From assembly GCA_033782935.1 (NCBI GenBank), contig JAWQEG010000710.1:6262001-6326000 (forward strand): a DNA stretch of 64,000 bases, given 5' to 3'. The notes beneath the pieces are model-generated. The model was not told the origin of the DNA and searched no databases. It worked only from the letters and a program-made list of their open reading frames with translations. Shown piece after piece: positions 21,785-37,784 of the stretch (its first letter is position 1; every line of letters starts with the position of its first letter). A program made the position numbers and the translations under genes. The DNA is from Petrolisthes cinctipes (Eukaryota; Arthropoda; Malacostraca; Decapoda; Porcellanidae).

Positions 21785-24700
21785 CAAAGTCGATTTGTGC
21801 ATGCATCTTCTGTACCCGTTTATATCTCAAATTCAGGGTCAAAACACCCGAAAATTCGGTATTTTTGGATCCTAAAAGCGATCTGTACATGCCTACTCAT
21901 AGTTAGAATGTTTTCAGGAAACAGAACCAAGACATGCTCAAAATCGATATCATAGGTACTCAAAAGTCGATATGTGCATGCATTTTCATTACCCGTTTAT
22001 ATCTCAAATGCAGGCTCAAAACCACCTAAAATTCGATATTTTGGGGTCCAAGAAGCGATCTGTACATGCCTACTCCGTGTTAGAGTATTTTCAAAATACA
22101 GGCCCAAAACATGCTAAAAATCGATATATTAGGTGCCCAAATTCGATATCTCAAATTCAGGCACTAAACACTCGAAAATTTGATATTTTGGGGTCCAAAA
22201 AGCGATCTGTACATACCTACTCCGTGTTAGAGTATTTTCAAAATGCAGACCCAAAACATGCTGAAAATCGATATATTAGGTGCCGAAAGTCAATATGTGT
22301 ATGCATCTTCTGCACCCGTTTATATCCCAACTTCAACCTCAAAACACCCGAAAATTCGATATTTTTGGGTCCCAGAAGCGATCTGTACATGCCTCATCAG
22401 TGCTAGAATATTTTCAAAATATAGGCCCAAAACATGCTAAAAATCGATATTTTAGGTGCGCAAAGTCGATATCTCAAATTCAGGCACAAAACACCCGAAA
22501 ATTCGATATTTTGGGGTCCCAGAAGCAATCTGTACATGCCTACTCCGTGTTAGAGTATTTTCAAAATACAGTCGCAAAAAATGCTGAAAATCGATATTAT
22601 AGGTGCCCAAAGTCAATATGTGTATGCATCTTCTGCATCCGTTTATATCCCAAATTCAACCTCAAAACACCCGAAAATTCTATATTTTTGGGTCCCAGAA
22701 GCGGTATGTACATGCCTACTCCTAGTTAGAATGTTTTCAAGATACAGACCCAAAACATGCTCAAAATCGATATTTTAGGTGCCCAAAAGTCGATATGTGC
22801 ATGCATCTTCTGTACCCGTTTATATCTCAAATTCCGGCTCCAAACACCCGAAAATTCGATATTTTGGGTTCCCAGAAGCGATCTGTCCATGCCTACTCAG
22901 GTACAGGCCCATAACATGCTGAAAATCTATATTTTAGGTGCCCAAAGTTAATATGTGTATGTATCTTCTGCACCCGTTTATATCCCAAATTCAACCTCAA
23001 ATCACCCGAAAATTCGATATTTGTGGGTCCCAGAAGCGATCTGTACATGCCTACACAGTGCTAAAATGTTTTCAAAATATAGGCTTAAAACATGCAACAA
23101 ATCGATATTTTAAGTGTCCAAAGTCAATATGTGCATGCATCTTCGGAACCCGGTTATATCTCAAATTCAGGCTCAAAACAACCGAAAATTCGGTATTTTT
23201 AGGTCCCAGAAGTGATCTGTACATGCCTACTCATAGTTAGAATGTTTTCAAGATACAGACCCAAAACATGCTCAAAAACGATATTTTATGTGCCACAAAG
23301 TCGATATGTGCATAGATTTTCAATATCCATTTTTATCTCAAATTCAGGCTCAAAACACCCGAAAACTCGATATTTTGGGGTCCCAGAAGCGTGTTGTACA
23401 TGCCTACTCAGTGCTGGAATATTTTCAAAATATAGGCCCAAAACATGCTAAAAATCGATATTATTGTTGCCAAAAGTCGATATCTTAAATTCAGGCACAA
23501 AACACCCGAAAATTCGATATTTTGGGGTACTAGAAGCAATCTGTACATGCCTATTCCGTGTTAGAGTATTTTCAAAATACATGCCCAAAACATAATGAAA
23601 ATCGATCTTTTTTCTGTCAAAAAGTCGATATGTGCATGCATCTTCTGTACCCGTTTATATCTCAAATTCAGGGTCAAAACACCCGAAAATTCGATATTTT
23701 GGGGTCCCAGAAACGATCTGTACACGCCTACTCGGTGCTAGAATGTTTTTAAAATATAGTCTCAAATCATGCTAAAAATCGATATTTTATGTGCCCAAAG
23801 TCGATATCTCAAATTCAGACACAAAACAATTGAAAATTCGATATTTTGGGGTCCCAAAAGCGATCTGTACATGCCTACTCCGTGTTAGAGTTTTTTCAAA
23901 ATACAGGCCCAAAACATACTGAAAATCGATTTTTTTGGTGCCCAAAAGTCGATATGTGCATGCATCTTTTGTACCCGTTTATATCTCAATTTCATGCTCC
24001 AAACACCCGAAAATTCAATATTTTGTGGTTCCAAAAGCGATCTGTACATGCCTACACCGTGTTAGAATATTTTCAAAATACAGGCCCAAAACATGCTGAA
24101 AATCAATATTTTAGGTGCCCAAAGTCAATATGTGTATGCATCTTCTGCACCCGTTTATATCCAAATTCAACCTCAAAACACCCGAAAATTCAATATTTTT
24201 GGGTCCCAGAAGCGATCTGTATATGCCTACTCAGTGCTTGAATGTTTTTTAAAATATAGGCTAAAAACATGCTAAAAATCGATATATTAAGTGTATAAAG
24301 TCGATATGCTCATGCATCTTCTGTACCCGTTTATATCTCAAATTCAAGCTCAAACACCCTAAAATTCGTTTTTTTTGGGTCCTAGAAGCGATCTGTACAT
24401 GACTACTCCTAGTTAGAATGTTTTCAAGATACAGACCCAAAACATCATCAAAATCGATATTTTAGGTGCCCAAAAGTCGATATGTGCATGCATCTTCTGT
24501 ACCCGTTTATATCTCAAATTCAGGCTCCAAACACCCGAAAATTCGATATTTTGGGTTCCCAGAAGCGATCTGTACATGCCTACTCAGGTACAGGCCCAAA
24601 ACATGCTGAAAATCAATATTTTAGGTGCCCAAAGTTAATATGTGTATGTATCTCCTGCACCCGTTTATATCCCGAATTCGACCTCAAATCACCCGAAAAT

Positions 24701-27700
24701 TCGATATTTGTGGGTCCCAGAAGCGATCTGTATATGCCTACACAGTGCTAGAATGTTTTCAAAATATAGGCTGAAAACATGCAAAAAGTCGATATTTTAA
24801 GTGTCCAAAGTCGATATGTGCATGCATCTTCTGTACCCGTTTATATCTCAAATTCAGGCTCAAAACACCCGAAAATTCGGTATTTTTGGGTCCCAGAAGT
24901 GATCTGTACATGCCTACTCATAGTTAGAATGTTTTCAAGATACAGACCCAAAACATGCTCAAAATCGATATTTTAGGTGCCCCAAAGTCGATATGTGTAT
25001 GCATTTTCAATACACATTTTTATCTCAAATTCAGGCTCAAAACACCCGAAAATTCGATATTTTTTGGTCCAAGAAGCGATCTGTACATGCCTACTCCTTG
25101 TTAGAGTATTTTCATAATACAGGCCCAAAACATGCTGAAAATCGATATTTTAGGTGCCCAAAGTCAATATGTGCATGTATCTTCTGTACCCGTTTATATC
25201 TCAAATTGAGGCTCAAAACACCCGAAAATTCGATATTTTGTGGCCCCAGAAGCAATCTGTACATGCCTACTCAGTGCTAGAATATTTTCAAAATATAGTC
25301 CCAAAACATGCTAAAAATCGATATTTTATGTGCCCAAAGTCGATATCTCAAATTCAGGCACAAAACAATTGAAAATTCGATATTTTGGAGTCCCAAAAGC
25401 GATCTGTGCATGCCTACTCCGTGTTAGAGTTTTTTCAAAATACAGGCCCACAGCATACTAAAAATCGATCCTTTTGGTGCCCAAAAGTCGATATGTGCAT
25501 GAATCTTTAGTACCCGTTTATATCACAATTTCATGCTCTAAACTCCCGAAAATTCGATATTTTGGGGTCCCAGAAACGATCTGTACATGCCTACTCAGAT
25601 AGAGGCCCAAAACATGCTGAAAATCGATATTTTAGATGCCCCAAAGTCAATATGTGTATGCATCTTCTTCACCCGTTTATATCCCAAATTCAACCTCAAA
25701 ACACCCGAAAATTCGATAGTTTTGGGTCCCAGAAGCGATCTGTACATGCCTACTCAGTACTAGAATGTTATCAAAATATAGGCTCAAAACATGCTAAAAA
25801 TCGATATTTTAAGTGTCCAAAGTCGATATGTGCATGCATCATCTGTACTGGTTTATATATTAAATTCAGGCTCAAAACACCCGAAAATTCGATATTTTGG
25901 GGTCCAAGAAGCGATCTGTATATGCCTACTCCGTGTTAGAGTATTTCCAAAATACAGATCAAAAACATGCTGAAAATCGAAATTTTAGGTGCCCAAAGTC
26001 AATATGTGCATGCATCTTCAGTACCCGTTGATATCTCAAATTCAGGCTTAAAACACCCGAAAATTCGATATTTTTGTTTCCTAGAAGCGATCTGTTTATG
26101 CCTACTCCTAGTTAGAATGTTTTCACGATACAGACCCAAAACATGCTCAAAATCGATATTTTAGGTGCCCAAAAGATGATATGTGCATGCATTTTCAGTA
26201 CCCGTTTATATCTCAAATTATGGCTCAAAACACTCGAAAATTCGATATTTCGGGGTCCAAGAAACGATCTGTACATGCCTACTCCGTGCTAGAGTATTTT
26301 CAAAATACAGGCCCAAAACTTGCTGAAAATCGATATTTAAGGAGCCCATAGTCGATATCTCAAATTCAGGCACAAAACAATCGAAAATTTGATATTTTGG
26401 GGCCCCAGAAGCGATCTGTATCTACCTAATCCGTGTTAGAGTATTTTCAAAATACAGGCCCAAAATATGCTGAAAATCGATATTTTATGTGCCCAAAGTC
26501 ACTATGTGCATGCATCTTCTGTACCCGTTTTGATCTCAAATTTAGGCTCAAAACACCCAAAAATTCGATATTTTGGGGTCCCAGAAGCGATCTGTACATG
26601 CCTACTCAGTGCTAGAATATTTTCAAAATATAGGCCCAAAACATGCTAAAAATAGATATTTTATGCTCCCAAAGTCGATATCTCAAATTCAGGCACAAAA
26701 CTCCCGAAAATTCGATATTTTGTGGTCCCAGAAGTTATCTGTACATGCATACTCAGTGTTAGAGTATTTTCAAAATACAGGCCCAAAATATAATGAAAAT
26801 CGATCTCTTACGTGCATAAAAGTCGATATGTGCATGCATCTTCTGTACCCGTTTATATCTCAAATTCAGGCTCCAAACACCCGAAAATTCGATATTTTGG
26901 GGTCCCAGAAGCGATCTGTACATGCCTACTACGTGTTAGAGTATTTTCAAAATACAGGAACAAAAAATGCTGAAAATCGATATTTTAGGTGCCCAAAGTC
27001 AATATGTGCATGCATCTTCTGTACCCGTTTACATCTCAAATTCAGGCTCAGAACACTCGAAAATTCGGTATTTTTGGGTCCTAGAAGCGATCTGTACATG
27101 CCTCCTCCTAGTTAGATTGTTTTCAAGATACAGACCCAAAACATACTTAAAATCGATATTTCAGGTGCTCAAAAGTCGATATGTGCATGCATCTTCAGTA
27201 CCCGTTTATATCTCAAATTCAGGCTCAAAGCACCCGAAAATTCGATATTTGGGGGTCTAAGAAGCGATCTGTACATGCATACTCCGTGTTAGAGTATTTT
27301 CAAAATACATGCCACAAATATGTTGAAAATCAATTTTTTAGGAGCCCAAAGTCAAAATGTGCATGCATTTTCTGTACCCGTTTATATCTCGAATTCAGGC
27401 TTAAAACACCCGAAAATTCGATATTTTGGGGTCCCAGAAGCGATCTATACATGCCTACTCAGTGCTAGAATATTTTCAAAATATTGGCCCTAAACAAGCT
27501 AAAAATCGATATTTTAGGTGCCCCAAGTCGATATTTCAAATTCAGCCACAAAACACCCGAAAATTCGATATTTTGGGGTCCCAGAAGCGATCTATACATG
27601 ACTACTCCGTGTTAGAGTATTTTCAAAATACAGGCCCAAAACATATTAAAAAATCGATCTTTTATGTGCCCAAAAGTCGATTTGTGCATGCATCTTCTGT

Positions 27701-30083
27701 AACCGTTTATATCTCAATTTGAGGCTCCAAACACCCGAAAATTCGATATTTTGGGGTCCCAAAAGCGATCTTTACATACCTACTCAGATACAGGCCCAAA
27801 ACATGCTGAAAATCGATATTTTAGGTGCCCAAAGTCAATATGTGTATGCATCTTCAGTACCCGTTTATATCCCAAATTCAGGCTCAAATCACCCGAAAAT
27901 TTGATATTTTGGGGTCCCAGAAACGATCTGTACATGCCTACTCAGTGCTAGAATGTTTTCAAAATATAGGCTCAAAACATGCTAAAAATCGATATTTTAA
28001 GTGTCCAATGTCGATAGGTGCATGCATCTTCTGTACCCGTTTATATCTCAAATTCAGGCTCAAAACACCCGAAAATTCGGTATTTGTGGGTACTAGAAGC
28101 GATCTGTACATGCCTACTCAGTGCTAGAATGTTTTCAAAGTATAGGCTCAAAACATGCTAAAAATCTATATTTTATGTGTCCAAAGTCGATATGTGCATG
28201 CATCTTCAGTACCCGTTTATATCTCAAATTCAGGCTCAAAGCACCCGAAAATTCGATATTTTGGGGTCCAAGAAGCGATCTGTACATGCCTACTCCGTGT
28301 TAGAGAATTTTCAAAATACAGGCCCAAAACATGCTGAAAATCGATATTTTAGGTGCCCAAAGTCGATATCTCAAATTCAGGCACAAAACACCCGGAAATT
28401 CGATATTTTGGGTCCTAGGTGCGATCCGTACATGCCTACTCCTAGTTAGAATGTTTTCAAGATACAGACCCAAAACATGCTGAAAATCGATATTTTAGGT
28501 GCACAAAGTCAATATGTGTATGAATCTTCTGCACCCGTTTATATCCCAAAATCAACCTCGAAACACCCGTAAATTCGATATTTTCAGGTGCCAGAGGCGA
28601 TCTGTACATGCCTACTCAGTGCTAGAATGTTTTCAAAATATAGGCTCAAAACATGCTGAAAATCGATATTTTAAGTGTCCAAAGTCGATATGTGCATGCA
28701 ACTTCTGTATCCGATTATATCATAAATTTAGACTCAAAACACTCGAAAATTCGGTGTTTTTGGGTCCTAGAAGCGATCTGTACATGCCATCTCGTAGTTA
28801 GAATGTTTACAAGATACAGACCCAAAACATGCTCAAAATCGATATTTTAGGTGCCCAAAAGTCGATATGTGCATGAATCTTCAGTACCCGTTTATATCTC
28901 AAATTCTGGCTCAAAACATCTGAAAATTCGATATTTTGGGGTCTAAGAAGCGATCTGTACATGCCTACTCCGTGTTAGAGTATTTCCAAAATACAGGCCA
29001 AAAACATGCTGAAAATCGATATTTTAGGTGCCCAAAGTCAATATGTGCATGCATCTTCAGTACCCGATTATATCTCAAATTTAGTCTCAAAACACCCGAA
29101 AACTTGTTATTTTTGGGTCCTAGAAGCGATCTGTACATGCCTACTCCTAGTTAAAATGTTTTCATGATACAGACCCAAAACATGCTCAAATCGATATTTT
29201 AGATGCCCAAAAGTAGATATGTGCATGCATCTTCAGTACCCGTTTATATCTCAAATTCAGCCTCAAAACACCCAAAAATTCGATATTTTGGGGTCCCAAA
29301 AGCGATCTGTACATGCTTACTCAGATACATGCCCGAAACATGCAGAAAATCGATATTTTTTGGTGCCCAAATTCAATATGTGTATGCATCTTCTGCACCC
29401 GTTTATATCCCAAATTCAACCTCAAAATTCCCGAAAATTCGATATTTTTGGGTCCCTGAAGCTATCTGTACATGCCTAATCAGTGCTAGAATGTTTTCAA
29501 AATATAGGCTCAAAACATGCTAAAAATCGATATTTTAAGTGTCTAAAGTCGATATGTGCATGCATCTTCTGTACCCGTTTATATCTGAAATTTAAGCTAA
29601 AAAAAAAACGAAAATTCGGTATTTTTAGGTCCTAGAAGCGATCTGTACATGCCTACTCCTAGTTATAATGTTTTCAAGATACAGACCCAAAACATGCTCA
29701 ATATCGATATTTTAAGTGTCCAAAGTCGATATGTGCATGCATCTTCTGTACCCGTTTATATCTCAAATTCAGGCTCAAAACACCCGAAAATTCGGTATTT
29801 GTGGGTACTAGAAGCGATCTGTACATGCCTACTCAGTGCTAAAATGTTTTCAAAGTATAGGCTCAAAACATGCTAAAAATCGATATTTTAAGTGTCCAAA
29901 GTCGATATGTGCATGCATCTTCTGTACCCGTTTATATCTCAAATTCAGGCTCAAAACACCCGAAAATACTGTATTTTTGGGTCCTAGAAGCGATCTGTAC
30001 ATGCCTACTCCTAGTTAGAATGTTTTCAAGATACAGACCCAAAACCTGCTCAATATCGATATTTTGGTTGCACAAAAGTTGAT

Positions 30084-33000
30084 ATGTGCATGCATCTTCA
30101 GTACCCGTTTATATCTCAAATTCAGGCTCAAAACACCCGAAAATTCGATATTTTGGGGTCCAAGAAGCGATCTGTACATGCTTACTCCGTGTTAGATTAT
30201 TTTCAGAATACAGACCCAAAACTTGCTGAAAATCGATATTTTAGGTGCCCAAAGTCAATTAGTGCATGCATCTTATGTACACGTTTATATCTCAAATTCA
30301 GGCTCAAAACACCCGAAATTTCGACATTTTGGGGTCCCAGAAGCAATCTGTACATGCCTACTCAGTGCTAGAATGTTTTCAAAATATAGGCCCAAAACAT
30401 GCTAAAAATCGATATTTTAGGTGCCAAAAGTCGATATCTCAAATTCAACCACGAAACACCGGAAAATTCGATATTTTGGGGTCCCCGAATGATCTGTACA
30501 TGCCTACTCAGTGCTAGAATATTTTCAAAATATAGCCCCAAAACATGCTAAAAATCGATATTTTAGGTGCCCAAACTCAATATGTGCATGCATCTTCTGT
30601 ACCCGTTTATATCTCTATTTCATTCTCCAAACACCCGAAAATTCGATATTTTTGGGTCCCAGAAGCAATCTGTACATGCCTACTCAGTGCTAGAATGTTT
30701 TCAAAATCTAGGCTCAAAACATGCTAAAAATCGATATTTTAAGTGTCCAAAGTCGATATGTGCATGCATCTTCTGTACCCGTTTATATCTCAAACTCAGG
30801 CTCAGAACTCCCAAATGATCGATATTTTGGGGTCCCAGAAGCAATCTGTACATGCCTACTCAGTGCTAGAATATTTTCAAAATATAGGCTCAAAACATGC
30901 TAAAATCGATATTTTAAGTGTCCAAAGTCGATATGTGCATGCATCTTCTGTACCCGTTTATATCTCAAATTCAGGCTCAAAAAAACCGAAAATACGGTAT
31001 TTTTGGGTCCTAGAAGCGATCTGTACATGCGTACTCCTAGTTAGAATGTTTTCAAGATACAGACCCAAAACATGCTCAATATCGATATTTTGGTTGCACA
31101 AAAGTTGATATGTGCATGCATCTTCAGTACCCGTTTATATCTCAAATTCAGTCTCAAAACACCCGAAAATTCGATATTTTGGGGTCCAAGAAGCGATCTG
31201 TACATGCTTACTCCGTGTTAGATTATTTTCAAAATACAGGCCCAAAACTTGCTGAAAATCGATATTTTAGGTGCCCAAAGTCAATTAGTGCATGCATCTT
31301 CTGTACCCGTTTATATCTCAAATTCAGGCTCAAAACACCCGAAATTTCGACATTTTGGGGTCCCAGAAGCAATGCCTACTCAGTGCTAGAATATTTTCAA
31401 AATATAGGCCCAAAACATGATAAAAATCGATATTTTAGGTGCCAAAAGTCGATATCTCAAATTCAACCACGAAACACCCGAAAATTCGATATTTTGGGGT
31501 CCCCGAATGATCTGTACATGCCTACTCCGTGTTAGAGTATTTTCAAAATACAGGCCCAAAACATGCTGAAAATCGATATTTTTTGTGCCCAAAGTCATTA
31601 TGTGTATGCATCTTCTGCACCCGTTTATATCCCAAATTCAACCTCAAACCTCCCGAAAATTCGATATTTTTGGGTCCCAGAAGCAATGTGTACATGCCTA
31701 CTCAGTGCTAGAATGTTTTCAAAATCTAGGCTCAAAACATGCTAAAAATCGATATTTTAAGTGGCCAAAGTCGATATGTGCATGCATCTTCGGTACCCGT
31801 TTATATCTCAAATTCAGGCTCAAAACACCAGAAAATTCGGTATTTTTGGGTCCTAGAAGCGATCTGTACATGCCTACTCCTAGTTAGAATGTTTTCAAGA
31901 TACAGACCCAAAACATGCTCAATATCGATATTTTAGTTGCCCAAAAGTCGATATGTGCATGCATCTTCAGTACCCGTTTATATCTCAAATTCAGGCTCGA
32001 AACACCCGAAAATTCGATATTTTGGGGTCCAAGAAGCGATCTGTACATGATTACACAGTGCTAGAATATTTTCAAAATATAGGCCCAAAACTTGCTGAAA
32101 ATCGATATTTTAGGTGCCCAAAAGTCAATTAGTGCATGCATCTTCTGTACCCGTTTATATCTCAAATTCAGGCTCAAAACACCCGAAATTTCGACATTTT
32201 GGGGTCCCAGAAGCAATCTATACATGCCTACTCAGTGCTAGAATATTTTCAAAATATAGCCCCAAAACATGCTAAAAATCGATATTTTAGGTGCCAAAAG
32301 TCGATATCTCAAATTTAACCACGAAACACCCGAAAATTCGATATTTTGGTGTCCCCGAATGATCTGTACATGCCTACTCCGTGTTAGAGTATTTTCAAAA
32401 TACAGGCCCAAAACATGCTGAAAATCGATATTTTTTGTGCCCAAAGTCATTATGTGTATGCATCTTCTGCACCCGTTTATATCCCAAATTTAACCTCAAA
32501 CCTCCCGAAAATTCGATATTCTTGGGTCCCAGTAGCAATGTGTAAATACCTCTTCAGTGCTAGAATGTTTTCAAAATATAGGCTCAAAACATGCTAAAAA
32601 TCGATATTTTAAGTGTACAACGTCGATATGTGCATGCATCTTTATTACCCGTTTATATCTCAAATTCAGGCTCAAAACACCCGAAAATTCGGTATTTTTG
32701 GGTCCTAGAAGCGATCTGTACATGCCTACTCCTAGTTAGAATGTTTTCAAGATACAGATCCAAAACATGCTCAATATCGATATTTTAGTTGCCCAAAAGT
32801 CGATATGTGCATGCATCTTCAGTACCCGTTTATATCTCAAATTCAGGCTCAAAACACCCTAAAATTCCATATTTTCGGGTCCCAGAAGCAATCTGTACAT
32901 GCCTACTCAGTGCTAGAATATTTTTAAAATATAGCCCCAAAACATGCTAAAAATCGATATTTTAGGTGCCCAAACTCATTATGTGCATGCATCTTCAGTA

Positions 33001-35000
33001 CCCGTTTATATCTCAATTTCATTCTCCAAACACCCGAAAATTCGATATTTTTGGGTCCCAGAAGCTATCTGTACATGCCTACTCAGATACAGGACCAAAA
33101 CATGCTGAAAATCGATATTTTAGGTGCCCAAAGTCAATATGTGTATGCATCTTCTGCACCCGTTTATATCCTAAATTCAACCTCAAACCTCTCGAAAATT
33201 CAATATTTTGGGGTCCCAGAAGCAATCTGTACATGCCTACTCAGTGCTAGAAAATTTTCAAAACAAAGGCCCAAAACATGCTAAAAATCGATATTTTAGG
33301 TGCCCAAAGTCGATATCTCAAATTCAGCCACAAAACACACGAAAATTCGATATTTTGGGTCCCAGTAGCGATCTGTACATGCCTACTCCGTGTTAGAGTA
33401 TTTTCAAAATACAGTCCCAAACATACTGAAAATCGATCTTTTAGGTGCCCAAAAGTCGATATGTGCATGCATCGTCTGCTCCCGTTTATATCTCAATTTC
33501 AGGCTCCAAACACCCGAAAATTCGATATTTTTGGGTCCCAGAAGCTATCTGTACATGCCTACTCAGATACAGGACCAAAACATGCTGAAAATCGATATTT
33601 AAGGTGCCCAAAGTCAATATGTTTATGCATCTTCTGCACCCGTATATATCCCAAATTCAACCTCAAACCTCCGGAAAATTCGATATTTTTGGGTCCCAGA
33701 AGCAATCTGTACATGCCTACTCAGTGCTAGAATATTTTCAAAACATAGGCCCAAAACATGCTAAAAATCGATATTTTAGGTGCCCAAAGTCAATATCTCA
33801 AATTCAGCCACAAAACATCCGAAAATTCTATATTTTGGGTCCCAGAAGCGATCTGTACATGCCTACTCAGTGCTAGAATATTTTCAAAATATAGCCCCAA
33901 AACATGCTAAAAATCGATATTTTAGGTGCCCAAACTCAATATGTGCATGCATCTTCAGTACCCGTTTATATCTCAATTTCATTCTCCAAACACCCGAAAA
34001 TTCGATATTTTTGGGTCCCAGAAGCTATCTGTACATGCCTACTCAGATACAGGACCAAAACATGCTGAAAATCGATATTTAAGGTGCCCAAAGTCAATAT
34101 GTTTATGCATCTTCTGCACCCGTATATATCCCAAATTCAACCTCAAACCTCCCGAAAATTCGATATTTTTGGGTCCCAGAAGCAATCTGTACATGCCTAC
34201 TCAGTGCTAGAATATTTTCAAAACATAGGCCCAAAACATGCTAAAAATCGATATTTTAGGTGCCCAAAGTCGATATCTCAAATTCAGCCACAAAACACCC
34301 GAAAATTCGATATTTTGGGTCCCAGTAGCGATCTGTACATGCCTACTCCGTGTTAGAGTATTTTCAAAATACAGTCCCAAACATACTGAAAATCGATCTT
34401 TTTGGTGCCCAAAAGTCGATATGTGCATTCATATTCTGTACCCGTTTATATCTCAATTGCAGGCTCCAAACACCCGAAAATTCGATATTTTTGGGTCCCA
34501 GAAGCTATCTGTACATGCCTACTCAGATATAGGACCAAAAGATGCTGAAAAACGATATTTTAGGTGCCCAAAGTCAATATGTGTATGCATCTTCTGCACC
34601 CGTTTATATCCTAAATTCAACCTCAAACCTCCCTAAAATTCGATATTATTGGGTCCCAGAAGCGATCTGTACATGCCTACTCAGTGCTAGAATATTTTCA
34701 AAATATAGCCCCAAAACATGCTAAAAATCGATATTTTAGGTGCCCAAACTCAATATGTGCATGCATCTTCTGTACCCGTTTATATCTCAATTTCATTCTC
34801 CAAACACCCGAAAATTCAATATTTTTGGGTCCCAGAAGCTATCTGTGCATGCCTACTCAGATACAGGACCAAAACATGCTGAAAATCGATATTTTAGGTG
34901 CCCAAAATCAATATGTGTATGCATCTTCTGCACCCGTTTATATCCCAAATTCAACCTCAAACCTCCCGAAAATTCGATGTTTTTGGGTCCCAGAAGCAAT
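30084..35000 (+). repeat. Partly ordered multi-monomer duplications (852, 960 and 1,026 bp)
   Basis: Blocks recur at fixed offsets: 30,084 with 31,110 (1,026 bp), 31,563 with 32,415 (852 bp) and 33,278 with 34,238 (960 bp). Shared rare variants such as TCCCCGAATGATCTG and CAATTAGTGCATGC support true duplication. Offsets equal sums of the monomer classes. Confidence 0.7.
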
Positions 35001-35349
35001 CTGTACATGCCTACTCAGTGCTAGAATGTTTTCAAAATCTAGGCTCAAAACATGCTAAAAATCGATATTTTAAGTGGCCAAAGTCGATATGTGCATGCAT
35101 CTTCTGTACCCGTTTATATCTCAAATTCAGGCTCAAAACACTAGAAAATTCGGTATTTTTGGGTCCCAGAAGCGATTTGTACATGCCTACTCCTAGTTAG
35201 AATGTTTTCAAGATACAGACCCAAAACATGCTTAATATCGATATTTTAGTTGCCCAAAAGTCGATATGTGCATGCATCTTCAATACCCGTTTATATTTCA
35301 AATTCAGGCTCAAAGCACCCGAAAATTCGATATTTTGGGGTCCCAGAAG

Positions 35350-36880
35350 CGATCTGTACATGCCTACTCAGTGCTAGAATATTTTCAAAATATAGGCCCA
35401 AAACATGCTACAAATCGATATTTTAGGTGCCCAAAGTCGATATCTCAAATTCAGCCACAAAACACCCGAAAATTCGATATTTTGGGTCCCAGTAGCGATC
35501 TGTACGTACCTACTCGGTGTTAGAGTATTTTCAAAATACAGTCCCAAACATACTGAAAATCGATCTTTTAGGTGTCCAAAAGTCGATATGTGCATGCATC
35601 TTCTGTACCCGTTTATATCTCAATTTCAGGCTCCAAACACCAGAATATTCGGTATTTTGGGGTCCCAGAAGCGATCTGTACATGCCTACTCAGTGCTAGA
35701 ATATTTTCAAAATATAGGCCCAAAACATGCTAAAAATCGATATTTTAGGTGCCCAAAGTCGATATCTCAAATTCAGCCACAAAACACCCGAAAATTCGAT
35801 ATTTTGGGGTCCAAGAAGCGATCTGTACATGCCTACTCCGTGTTAGAGTATTTTCAAAATACAGGCCCAAAACATGATGAAAATCGATATTTTAGGTGCC
35901 CAAAGTCAATATGTGTATGCATCTTCTGCACCCGTTTATATCCCAAATTCAACCTCAAACCTCACGAAAATTCGATATTTTTGGCTCCCAGAAGAAATCT
36001 GTACATGCCTACTAAGTGTTAGAATGTTTTCAAAATATAGGCTCAAAACATGCTAAAAATCGATATTTTAAGTGTCCAAAGTCGAGATGTGCATGCATCT
36101 TCTTAACCCGTTTATATCTCAAATTCAGGCTCAAAACACCCGAAAATTCGGTATTTTTGGGTCCTAGATGCGATGTGTACATGCCTACTCCTAGTTAGAA
36201 TGTTTTCAAGATACAGATCCAAAACATGCTCAATATCGATATTTTAGTTGCCCTAAAGTTGATATGTGCATGCATCTTCAGTACCCGTTTATATCCCAAA
36301 TGAAGGCTCAAAACACCCGAAAATTCGATATTTTTTGGTCCAAGAAGCGATCTGTACATGCCTACTCCGTGTTAGAGTATTTTCAAAATACAGGCCCAAA
36401 ACATGCTGAAAATCGATATTTTAGGTGCCCAAAGTCAATATGTGCATGCATCTTCTGTACCCGTTTATATCTCAAATTCAGGCTCAAAACACCCGAAAAG
36501 TCGATATTTTGGGGTCCCAGAAGCTATCTGTACATGCCTACTCATATACAGGACCAAAACATGCTGAAAATCGATATCTTAGGTAGCCAAAGTCAATATG
36601 TGTATGCATCTTCTGCACCGCTTTAAATCCCAAATTCAACCTCAAACCTCCCGAAAATTCGATATTTTTGGGTCCCAGAAGCGATCTGAACATGCCTATT
36701 CGGTGCTAGAATATTTTCAAATTATAGGCTCAAAACATGCTAAAAATCGATATTTTAGGTGCCCAAAGTCGATATCTCAAATTCAGCCACAAAACACCCG
36801 AAAATTCGATATTTTGCATTCCCAGAAGCTATCTGTACATGCCTACTCATATACAGACCCAAAACATGCTGAAAATTGAT
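35350..36880 (+). repeat. Diverged relative of the 2,775-bp higher-order repeat
   Basis: This stretch matches about 38,460-39,990 at a constant offset of 3,108 bp (for example 35,405 with 38,513 and 36,264 with 39,372). It has more differences than the copies within the higher-order array show among themselves. Another piece, about 33,050-33,700, matches 37,806 onward at offset 4,755. These look like the older material from which the 2,775-bp unit was assembled. Confidence 0.65.
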
Positions 36881-37784
36881 ATTTTAGGTGCCCAAAGTCA
36901 ATATGTGCATGCATCGTCTGTACCCGTTTATATTTCAATTTCAAGCTCCAAACACCCGACAATTCGATATTTTTGGGTCCCAGAAGCAATCTGTACATGC
37001 CTACTCAGTGCTAGAATATTTTCAAAACATAGGCCCAAAACATGCTAAAAATCGATATTTTAGGTGCCCAAAGTCGATATCTCAAATTCAGCTACAAAAC
37101 ACCCGAAAATTCGATATTTTGGGTCCCAGTAGCGATCTGTACATGCCTACTCCGTGTTAGAGTATTTTCAAAATACAGTCCCAAACATACTGAAAATCGA
37201 TCTTTTTGGTGCCCAAAAGTCGATATGTGCATGCATCTTCTGTACCCGTTTATATCTCAATTGCAGGCTCCAAACACCCGAATATTCGATATTTTTGGGT
37301 CCCAGAAGCTATCTATTCATGCCTACTCAGATATAGGACCAAAAGATGCTGAAAAACGATATTTTAGGTGCCCAAAGTCAATATGTGTATGCATCTTCTG
37401 CACCCGTTTATATCTCAAATTCAGGCTCAAAACGCCCGAAAATTCGGTATTTTTGGGTCCTAGAAGCGATCTGTACATGCCTACTCCTAGTTAGAATGTT
37501 TTCAAGATACAGATCCAAAACATGCTCAATATCGATATTTTAGTTGCCCAAAAGTCGATATGTGCATGCATCTTCAGTACCCGTTTATATCTCAAATTCA
37601 GGCTCAAAACACCCGAAAATTCGATATTTTGGGGTCCAAGAAGCGATCTGTACATACCTACTCCTTGTTAGAGTATTTTCAAAATACAGGCCCAAAACAT
37701 GCTGAAAATCGATATTTTAGGTGCCCAAAGTCAATATGTGTATGCATTTTCTGAACCCGTTTATATCTCAAATTCAGGCTCAAA